DNA of 12,041 nt. Source: Wolbachia pipientis. GTDB lineage: Bacteria; Pseudomonadota; Alphaproteobacteria; Rickettsiales; Anaplasmataceae. The translations under genes and the position numbers were made by a program. Position 1 is the stretch's first letter; the number at the start of each line of letters is the position of its first letter. The notes beneath the pieces were generated by a model. That model saw nothing but the letters and a program-made list of their open reading frames with translations. It did no database searches and was not told the origin of the DNA. The DNA lies in the NCBI RefSeq assembly GCF_023661085.1, contig NZ_JAHDJT010000025.1, positions 1-12,041 on the forward strand. Reading direction: 5' to 3'. Below, in pieces: positions 1 through 5,044 of this stretch.

Positions 1-180
1 GTCTTTTTTCTCTGTTTGGTAAATTTCTTAAATATTATAGCTTAGACTAGTTGCGGTTAAAAGCAGCTAAATTGCAGCGTTTAAAGCATAAAAACGCCAA
101 TACTAAAAATAAATACTGACCAGGGCTTCTTTTGCTTTTTTTTTCGTTTGGTAAATTTATTAACACTTGTAGCTAGTTGC
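1..180. repeat. Diverged direct repeat, about 130-bp period, two partial copies
   Basis: The string GTTTGGTAAATTT occurs at 14-26 and again at 146-158, each preceded by a T-rich tract. CTAGTTGC occurs at 47-54 and 173-180, so the two copies are offset by 126-132 bp with small indels between them. The left copy is cut by the window edge, and more copies may lie upstream. This resembles the intergenic variable-number tandem repeats known from Wolbachia genomes, but that link is inference. No coding potential is visible here. Confidence 0.55.
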
Positions 181-234
181 AATTTATGAACGAACATTCA
201 TTTTTACAACAAATGTTGTCATAAAGTGAAATGA

Positions 235-344
235 GATCCCAGCGTCACGCGCTGGGATGACAAAAAAAGAGGCACTTGGATGACAAAAAAGGAGACACTG
301 GGATGACAGGAGGAGTGGCAGGAAAAGGAAGTGCTGGGATGACA
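235..344. repeat. Palindrome and degenerate 'GGATGACA' tandem repeats
   Basis: A perfect 9-bp inverted repeat, ATCCCAGCG at 236-244 and CGCTGGGAT at 250-258, is followed by further copies of the GGATGACA core at 255-262, 278-285, 301-308 and 337-344. The first three are separated by A/G-rich linkers and spaced about 23 bp apart. The cores look like repeated right arms of one palindromic element. A small open frame crosses this region but is composed of repeat sequence, so I do not call it a gene. Intergenic palindromes with this GGGATGACA arm are common in Wolbachia. Confidence 0.65.
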
Positions 345-368
345 CCCATAACTTTGTCATTCCAGCGC
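331..368. repeat. Palindromic element with 14-bp arms
   Basis: Arm 331-344 (GTGCTGGGATGACA) pairs with arm 355-368 (TGTCATTCCAGCGC) around a 10-base loop. There is one mismatch and one G-T pair. This is a complete copy of the palindrome whose arm is tandemly repeated just to the left. It lies immediately outside the IS982 remnant. It could form a stem in RNA of either strand. It lacks a T-run on the plus strand, so I do not call it a terminator. Confidence 0.65.
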
Positions 369-388
369 TTGAAGCACAACTGTACGAA

Positions 389-405
389 CGCTAACTATGG
401 GTTAG
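389..405 (+). repeat. Left terminal inverted repeat of the IS982 remnant
   Basis: CGCTAACTATGGGTTAG here matches 16 of 17 bases of the reverse complement of 1311-1327. The TAA stop of the transposase frame (402-404 on the minus strand) lies inside this repeat. Confidence 0.6.
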
Positions 406-1241
406 CTGATAAAGAAAAAGCTGGAGATAGAGGGCTTTTTGGGTTGCATGGAATGTGAAATGAGTGTAGAAAAAATGTGAATTAGGAAGTTAACAGGGGA
501 TCTATGGCGAGTATGTTCAATTTCTAATCTGTTTTTCAGGTAACCAAAAAACCGTTTCGATGATAGATCTTTTCCTTAGAAAAATCTTCTCATTTGACGA
601 GGTTAATGCGTTTTTCATACCCTTTTCACCTTGGTAACAAGTTTCAAACCTCGTTCAAACAACTCATGAAAAAGCTCTTTTGCAATATAACCTTTATCTC
701 CAAATAAAAGACCGGTCAGTTAGGTTTGGCACAGGGTTCCTTTCATCAACATTACCTTTTGTCAACCTTGAATTTCACCTTTTTCATTGATTACCATATG
801 TAACTTGAAACCAAAAAATCAGCCATAAGAACTCTTGCTTAATTTTGCAATTTCAGCAAAACTTTGTTTTTAGATATTCTTTTCGCATGCGATAAGAGTT
901 GAATTAACATAGGAAATGCCTGTTTCTTTTGCTTACTCACACAACCATTGCAGCAACATTGCTAAATACCATAGAACCGAGGTTTTAGAGTAATAAACCT
1001 ATCATGAAAAGGTAGTTTAGGAAAGTCTGACTCGTGTCGCAACTTTAAGTAACGTATGTAAAATGACTTAAAGTTTTCATACCTGGGTTGCCGGTATAAT
1101 AGAATTATTGTTATAATTTCAGATTTCTGGTACTCTTGTGGGTTTTTACCGTTGGGTAGTAGCCTGCTTGCAAAATTTTCGTCTATTATTTTGCAATAAT
1201 CATCTACAAAACAGGATAATTCTGTTATTACTTTTATTCAT
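402..1241 (-). pseudogene. IS982-family transposase, multiply frameshifted
   Basis: On the minus strand a transposase of about 280 codons can be pieced together from the ATG at 1241-1239 to the TAA at 404-402. Recognisable pieces in order are an N-terminal FVDDYCKIIDENF segment, a GISYVNSTLIAC segment, YGxFFGFKLHMVINEKGEIQG, FGDKGYIAKELFHELFERG, SIIETVFGYLKNRLEIEH and a C-terminal MQPKKPSIS tail. Reading through them needs at least five frame changes, the first near codon 7, and crosses several in-frame stops. The DDE catalytic set is also damaged: the first Asp (the usual I-D-S-T motif) is Asn, codon 905-903, while the GDKGY Asp and the IIET Glu remain. The gene cannot make an active enzyme. 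The assignment rests on family motifs recognised by eye. Confidence 0.8.
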
Positions 1242-1310
1242 TGGGTGATCTCCTATTGTTGCTAAAACACTGGAGTTTACCCTATTTCTCTTCTTTCCTC
1301 CACTCTCTTT

Positions 1311-1327
1311 CTAAGCCATAGTTAGCG
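1311..1327 (-). repeat. Right terminal inverted repeat of the IS982 remnant
   Basis: Read on the minus strand this is CGCTAACTATGGCTTAG, pairing with 389-405 with one mismatch. It lies 70 bases upstream of the transposase start codon. Confidence 0.6.
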
Positions 1328-1343
1328 CTATAAGGAGAAAGTT

Positions 1344-1483
1344 GTGAAAAATTTGATCAAAAGGGCACGGGAATTTGGTTATACTTTAATAAAAAAACAT
1401 GAACCAATAGAGAGAGTTTGTTAGAAGGAGGTGTTGATAGCAGTTTAAACTACGTTAATCCTTATTTGTCAGATCAAGTATGA
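1344..1483 (+). pseudogene. Short gene relic, one frameshift, no known family
   Basis: AAGGAG at 1332-1337 is a good ribosome binding site six bases before a GTG at 1344. The frame from that GTG runs 26 codons (beginning V-K-N-L-I-K-R-A-R-E-F-G) to a TAG at 1422-1424. A coherent continuation, LEGGVDSSLNYVNPYLSDQ, reads in another frame from 1421 to a TGA at 1481-1483. Joining the two by one frameshift near 1420 gives about 46 codons that look like real protein. I do not recognise the family. It begins just outside the IS982 remnant, so insertion and later decay may have destroyed a small gene or the head of a larger one. A chance open frame is the alternative. Confidence 0.35.
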
Positions 1484-1494
1484 ATTACTACACG

Positions 1495-1567
<73 letters not shown>

Positions 1568-1582
1568 GTTAAATACGTTAAC

Positions 1583-1612
1583 AATATACAATTATCAATG
1601 AATTTTCGTCAA
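1583..1612 (-). promoter_or_regulatory. Promoter of the tRNA-Thr gene
   Basis: On the minus strand, TTGACG (1612-1607) and TATATT (1588-1583) are separated by 18 bases and match the sigma70-type -35 and -10 boxes at five of six positions each. Transcription would start about 8-10 bases before the tRNA 5' end. Confidence 0.65.
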
Positions 1613-1653
1613 CTAATTTTTAAAATTATCAAAATACTGCATAATACAATAAT

Positions 1654-2460
1654 ATGGGAAAATTTTTATTGAAGCCAAAAAAGAGCCTAGGGCAAAATTT
1701 TATTTTATCGAGTGAGATAACGAAAAAAATAGTCGTTTTAGCTGGTAATCTGGAAGATTTTAACGTTATTGAAATTGGTCCTGGATATGGTGCATTAACA
1801 AGGGAAATATTGGCACATAATCCAAGGTCTCTGCTTGCTATAGAAAAAGATAGCAATTTAGTGAAATACCATAATCAACTGCTGAATGAGTATCAGGGAA
1901 GGTATAGAATCGTAGAAGCGGATGCACTGCATGTTATAGAAGAAAAGCTAATAGAACGCCCAGTCAAAGTCATTGCTAATCTACCTTACAATGTCTCGGT
2001 AGCATTATTTTTGAAGTGGTTAAACAACATAAAATTTTTTACAAGTTTGACATTGATGTTTCAGAAAGAGGTAGCAGATCGCATTATAGCAAGACCTAAT
2101 TCCAAAGACTATGGTTCTCTATCGGTGCTAAGCCAGTTACTGTGCAATATAAGAAAGGAATTTGATATTGAACCTAAAGAGTTTTTTCCAAGACCGAAAG
2201 TGCATTCTTCAGTAATTACAGTAAATCCTTTACCTACCCAAAGATTTGCAGTAAATTTGGAAACCTTGACAAAGTTAACGCGCGCTGTTTTTGCTCAAAG
2301 AAGAAAGATGCTAAGGAATAGCTTGCAAAATATAACAAGTCATGCTGAAACCGTTCTTGAAAACGCCAAATTAAATGGTAATGAACGTCCAGAAAACTTA
2401 ACTATTGAACAATTTTGTTTGCTGGCAAACGTTATACAAAAAGAATTGTTCAATGGTTAA
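1654..2460 (+). CDS. rsmA: 16S rRNA (adenine1518-N6/adenine1519-N6)-dimethyltransferase
   Basis: RsmA (KsgA) dimethylates two adjacent adenines in the last hairpin of 16S rRNA, using S-adenosylmethionine, during late assembly of the 30S subunit. The 268-residue length is normal for the family. The N-terminal KSLGQNF (10-16) is the family signature. EIGPGYGALTRE (40-51) is the SAM-binding motif I, with the acidic E64 at the end of the next strand and D90 in the usual adenine-contact position. NLPY (109-112) is the catalytic motif IV. FFPRPKVHSSV (177-187) and AQRRKMLRNSL (214-224) complete the family pattern. The ATG at 1654 puts the signature at the usual distance from the N terminus. No clear Shine-Dalgarno sequence precedes it. 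A CATAAT at 1640-1645, eight bases before the ATG, could be a -10 box giving an almost leaderless mRNA. Confidence 0.96.
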   Translation: MGKFLLKPKKSLGQNFILSSEITKKIVVLAGNLEDFNVIEIGPGYGALTREILAHNPRSLLAIEKDSNLVKYHNQLLNEYQGRYRIVEADALHVIEEKLIERPVKVIANLPYNVSVALFLKWLNNIKFFTSLTLMFQKEVADRIIARPNSKDYGSLSVLSQLLCNIRKEFDIEPKEFFPRPKVHSSVITVNPLPTQRFAVNLETLTKLTRAVFAQRRKMLRNSLQNITSHAETVLENAKLNGNERPENLTIEQFCLLANVIQKELFNG

Positions 2461-2563
2461 GATAGCATATTAAATCGGGATGTTAAACAACTTAGTAATT
2501 TTTGAAATACAGCGCTAATTATAATCAGCCACTCTAGTAAATATTTTGTTGATATGTCAATAT

Positions 2564-2569
2564 TATAAT
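2564..2569 (+). promoter_or_regulatory. Candidate -10 box for the 117-residue orphan gene
   Basis: A perfect TATAAT lies 27 bases upstream of the ATG at 2597. No good -35 box is found at 16-18 bases upstream, and a TTGATA at 2549-2554 is too close. The 136-base gap between rsmA and this gene suggests separate transcription, but the promoter call is weak. Confidence 0.35.
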
Positions 2570-2596
2570 AAAGGTTTTAATTAATTAGGTAATGCT

Positions 2597-2950
2597 ATGG
2601 ATAACACAATAACATTTGAACTACCAGCAAATGAATATAACATTGAGTCTTCTTTCAATCATCGTGAAGGTTATGAATCTATACGGATATGGGGATACAA
2701 CGAGGAAGGCTCTGTGTCTTTGCTGGACTATAGTCGTTCTCATGATCCAAACGATATGACTTATTACACAATACTAACATTTCCTAACTGTGTTGAAGAT
2801 AACCTTCAAAAAGGTTTGTCTATCAACAAAATTGAATTTGATCATGAAAGCGATAACCCTACTATCAATGTGAAGTTTCAAGCCGAAGCCGAAACAGATA
2901 TCCAGGCTATCAAAGATAGTATTAAAAATTGCGGTTTTAAAGTGAAGTGA
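2597..2950 (+). CDS. Small acidic protein, family unknown
   Basis: This 117-residue protein is not recognised. It has no signal peptide, no hydrophobic segment long enough to span a membrane, and no familiar motif. It is rich in Asp, Glu, Asn and Ser, and a soluble cytoplasmic protein seems likely. The C-terminal 35 residues alternate a strand-like stretch (NPTINVKFQAEAE, 87-99) with a helix-like one (TDIQAIKDSIKNCGFKV, 100-116), suggesting an alpha/beta fold. The gene stands alone between rsmA and the F0 cluster, with a TATAAT box upstream and a hairpin just after its stop. That makes a single-gene unit likely. Normal codon use and the surrounding signals argue that it is real. Its function cannot be inferred from the neighbours. 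Confidence 0.75.
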   Translation: MDNTITFELPANEYNIESSFNHREGYESIRIWGYNEEGSVSLLDYSRSHDPNDMTYYTILTFPNCVEDNLQKGLSINKIEFDHESDNPTINVKFQAEAETDIQAIKDSIKNCGFKVK

Positions 2951-2952
2951 GT

Positions 2953-2977
2953 AAAAAGGGCTCTGTGTTACAGAGCC
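2953..2977. terminator. Hairpin with A-tract on its 5' side
   Basis: GGCTCTGT (2959-2966) and ACAGAGCC (2970-2977) form a perfect 8-bp stem with a 3-base loop, three bases after the A-tract start and just past the orphan gene's stop. The run of five A lies on the left, so the U-run of an intrinsic terminator exists only for minus-strand transcripts. On the plus strand the hairpin is followed by TATATC. It may stop antisense transcription, or act as a weak U-poor terminator or 3' end stabiliser for the plus-strand gene. Confidence 0.45.
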
Positions 2978-2993
2978 TATATCACCTTAACTC

Positions 2994-3020
2994 TTGACTT
3001 TACCTTATAAAATTTATACT
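2994..3020 (+). promoter_or_regulatory. Candidate promoter of the F0 cluster
   Basis: TTGACT (2994-2999) and TATACT (3015-3020) each match the sigma70 consensus at five of six positions, but the spacer is 15 bases, shorter than ideal. The position, after the hairpin at 2959-2977 and 39 bases before the atpB start, fits a promoter for the ATP synthase genes. Confidence 0.4.
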
Positions 3021-3058
3021 TTATTTACTGTTGCAGTCTAAGTTTATAGGGTCGAAAT

Positions 3059-3784
3059 ATGGCGTTAAATCCGCTAGAACAGTTTAAGATACATACAATA
3101 GTAGAATTACCCAAACTATTTGGGCATGATATAAATTTTACCAACTCATCTCTTTTTATGATGATTTCGGTAATATCAGCTATATTCTTCTTACTCTTGG
3201 GAGTAAGGAAAAGATCAGTAATACCAGGATATTTGCAAGCTGCAGTTGAGTGTGTATATGATTTTGTGATTTCAATAATAGAAAGTAACACTGGAAGCAA
3301 AGGCTTGGAGCACATTCCTTTGATATTTACAGTATTTATTTTCACTTTATCGTGTAATTTAGTAGGCGTTCTTCCTTATAGTTTTACAGTTACAAGTCAT
3401 GTGATAATTACTTTTGCCTTATCGATGGTAGTTTTTACTTACACAACAGTTGTTGGGTTCAAAGAAGGGGGAGTAAAGTTTTTACGCATATTATTGCCGG
3501 AGGGCACTCCGCCGTGGCTGGCGCCCATGATGGTTTTCATTAAGCTATTTGCCTACTTGGCAAGGCCTATAAGTTTATCAATAAGGCTTGCAGCAAATAT
3601 GATTGCGGGTCATACGATCATCAAAGTGATAGCAGGATTTATTATGAACATGCACGTAATTCTAACCCCTATACCGTTTTTATTTATAATCACATTAATA
3701 GGGTTTGAAGTGTTCGTTGCAATTCTACAGGCCTATATATTCACCTCTCTAACATGTGTATATTTATCAGATGCAGTAAAGTAA
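3059..3784 (+). CDS. atpB: F0F1 ATP synthase subunit a
   Basis: Subunit a forms the stationary half of the proton channel in the inner membrane and works against the rotating c-ring. The 241 residues hold several strong membrane segments (about 30-49, 87-107, 113-134, 155-170 and most of 185-238). The motif [18 protein letters not shown] (168-185) contains R176, the essential arginine that faces the carboxylate of subunit c. CNLVGVLPY (99-107) is another family signature. The ATG at 3059 follows GTCGAAAT, which is not a strong ribosome binding site. The gene opens the F0 cluster, with no atpI visible before it. The F1 genes are not in this window, as is usual for Rickettsiales. Its stop codon is followed directly by a promoter for atpE. 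Confidence 0.97.
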   Translation: MALNPLEQFKIHTIVELPKLFGHDINFTNSSLFMMISVISAIFFLLLGVRKRSVIPGYLQAAVECVYDFVISIIESNTGSKGLEHIPLIFTVFIFTLSCNLVGVLPYSFTVTSHVIITFALSMVVFTYTTVVGFKEGGVKFLRILLPEGTPPWLAPMMVFIKLFAYLARPISLSIRLAANMIAGHTIIKVIAGFIMNMHVILTPIPFLFIITLIGFEVFVAILQAYIFTSLTCVYLSDAVK

Positions 3785-3813
3785 TTGACTTTATCTGCAG
3801 AACATTTTATAAT
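3785..3813 (+). promoter_or_regulatory. Internal promoter before atpE
   Basis: TTGACT (3785-3790), a 17-base spacer and a perfect TATAAT (3808-3813) make the best sigma70-type promoter in the window. The -35 box starts on the base after the atpB stop. Transcription would start near 3820, leaving a leader of about 26 bases with AAAGG at 3835-3839 as ribosome binding site. This would give extra mRNA for subunit c and the genes behind it. Confidence 0.65.
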
Positions 3814-3845
3814 TAATATCGTAAGGAAATGGTTAAAGGTAATAT

Positions 3846-4073
3846 ATGGATTTAGTAGCTTTAAAATTTATAGCGATTGGCTTAAGTGTACTTGGTATGC
3901 TTGGGGCAGGTCTTGGTGTAGCAAATATATTTTCTACTATGCTAAGTGGGCTTGCAAGAAACCCTGAATCAGAGGATAAAATGAAAAAATATGTCTATAC
4001 AGGGGCAGCTTTAGTTGAAGCAATGGGGTTATTTGCGTTTCTGCTTGCACTACTATTAATATTTGTTGTTTAA
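3846..4073 (+). CDS. atpE: F0F1 ATP synthase subunit c
   Basis: Subunit c forms the rotating ring of F0, and each copy carries one proton per step. The 75-residue hairpin has two membrane helices, about 6-33 and 50-74. The first has the Gly-rich packing pattern GMLGAGLGVAN (17-27). The loop contains the conserved RNP (38-40) that contacts the F1 foot. E58 in helix 2 (ALVEAMG) is the proton-binding carboxylate. AAAGG at 3835-3839 is a good ribosome binding site six bases before the ATG. The next start codon begins one base after this stop, so translation of b' is probably coupled. A dedicated upstream promoter fits the high copy number of this subunit in each complex. Confidence 0.97.
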   Translation: MDLVALKFIAIGLSVLGMLGAGLGVANIFSTMLSGLARNPESEDKMKKYVYTGAALVEAMGLFAFLLALLLIFVV

Positions 4074-4074
4074 T

Positions 4075-4554
4075 ATGCCACAACTTGATGTTTCAACTTT
4101 CTTTTCTCAAGTTTTTTGGTTTTTAATTCTTTTCTCTTTACTTTTTTTTGTAGTAAGTTGTTTATTTCTGCCAAAGTTAGATGAAATAATAAGCGTTAGG
4201 AATAAGAAGGCACTGGATTCTTTTAATAGTTCCATCCACCTTCTAAAACTTATAGAAAACCAGACTGTTAAATATAACGCAGCTTTAAATGAAGCTAGAG
4301 TGCAAGCAAAAAAGGTTGTAGATAATGCACTTACCCAAGTAGAAGAAATGAGAGCAAGTGTGAAAGATATATTAGAAGAGGAAGACAAAAAAATGAGCAA
4401 ACTTGTTAAAGAAAAAGTAGCAAGATTTAAATCTGAGTACACTGATGAACTAAAGCGAATAGCTACTGGTATTGCCTTAATTTACTGCAGTAAATTGACC
4501 AATTCTGAAATTGAAGAGGAGTTTGTTGCTAGCTTGGTATCTAAAGAATTCTAG
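4075..4554 (+). CDS. atpF2: F0F1 ATP synthase subunit b'
   Basis: This is the first of two b-type stator subunits that link F0 to F1 and resist rotation. It has one N-terminal membrane helix (about 9-33) and then a long charged, helical stalk with many Lys and Glu. That is the usual plan of b and b'. The MPQLDVSTFFSQVFWFL start is typical of alphaproteobacterial b'. I chose the ATG at 4075, giving 159 residues. A longer frame from a TTG at 4063 would overlap atpE and only adds M-L-F-N. The start is one base after the atpE stop. The call as b' rather than b rests on order (a-c-b'-b) and the N terminus, because the stalk itself is poorly conserved. Confidence 0.92.
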   Translation: MPQLDVSTFFSQVFWFLILFSLLFFVVSCLFLPKLDEIISVRNKKALDSFNSSIHLLKLIENQTVKYNAALNEARVQAKKVVDNALTQVEEMRASVKDILEEEDKKMSKLVKEKVARFKSEYTDELKRIATGIALIYCSKLTNSEIEEEFVASLVSKEF

Positions 4555-4562
4555 AGGTTTTT

Positions 4563-5039
4563 ATGTCTACATCACTGATTGTCAGTCTTGCTTTTTTGGT
4601 AGGTTTTATCCTTTCATATAAATTACTAAGGAAGGTGATAAAAAACGCTCTTAATAATAAGCGTGACAAGAGCAAACTTACGAATGAAGAGGTTGAAAAA
4701 TTCAGAAGAGATATGTTGGAGTATTATAGAGAGTCTTCTGAGAAATACAAAAGATTAGATGCAGAAGTTAATAAAATGATGAATGAAGCTCTTGATAAGG
4801 CTAATAGTATCATTAAACACAGTAGACAGCAGCTGGACCAGACGTTAGATGATAATACCCGTTCTCATTTAAAGAAAGTTACTGACCAAGTTGAAAAAAC
4901 CATTGGAGATTTACAAGCTAATACAGCAAGTATAGCCGCTGATGCTGTAAAAAAAATAATGCAGGAGCACAAGGATGACAAGCGCAGCAGCGAGGTCATA
5001 TCTTCACTTTCACGTGATTTAAATAAAAAATTGCATTAG
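4563..5039 (+). CDS. atpF: F0F1 ATP synthase subunit b
   Basis: This is the second stator subunit, expected to pair with b' as a heterodimer that holds the F1 head still through subunit delta. The 158-residue protein has one N-terminal membrane helix (about 4-26), followed by a highly charged coiled-coil stalk (about 28-155) with Lys/Glu/Asp heptad-like spacing. It starts 8 bases after the b' stop, with TAGAGGTTTTT before the ATG giving a weak AGAGG ribosome binding site. It ends 5 bases before the glycosyltransferase gene, so the two are very likely on one transcript. The delta and F1 subunits are encoded elsewhere. Confidence 0.94.
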   Translation: MSTSLIVSLAFLVGFILSYKLLRKVIKNALNNKRDKSKLTNEEVEKFRRDMLEYYRESSEKYKRLDAEVNKMMNEALDKANSIIKHSRQQLDQTLDDNTRSHLKKVTDQVEKTIGDLQANTASIAADAVKKIMQEHKDDKRSSEVISSLSRDLNKKLH

Positions 5040-5044
5040 ATTTA

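Larger units (their letters stand above)
389..1327 (-). mobile_element. Decayed IS982-family insertion sequence
   Basis: The element is bounded by 17-bp inverted repeats with one mismatch: 389-405 on the plus strand and 1311-1327 read on the minus strand, both beginning CGCTAACTATGG. Between them lies one minus-strand transposase pseudogene that fills most of the length, as expected for an IS982-type element of about 1 kb. The flanking nonamers CTGTACGAA (380-388) and CTATAAGGA (1328-1336) match at only 6 of 9 positions, so any target duplication is decayed or absent. The family call rests on the translated transposase. The exact ends are inferred from the inverted repeat. Confidence 0.75.

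Noticed and set aside
235..344. CRISPR-like array (regular repeats near a mobile element)
   Set aside because: The repeat cores are only about 8 bp, the linkers are short A/G-rich copies of each other rather than unique spacers, and there are no cas genes.
276..458. 60-codon open frame on the plus strand
   Set aside because: It starts inside the GGATGACA repeats, runs through the palindrome and into the end of the IS982 remnant, and has no ribosome binding site. The translation is repeat sequence.
3785..3967. 60-codon open frame overlapping atpE
   Set aside because: It is out of frame with atpE, starts from a TTG that is the -35 box of a promoter, and has no protein-like features. atpE in the other frame is certain.
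4063..4074. TTG start for subunit b' upstream of the ATG
   Set aside because: It would add only four residues and overlap atpE. The ATG at 4075 is one base after the atpE stop and gives the normal family N terminus.
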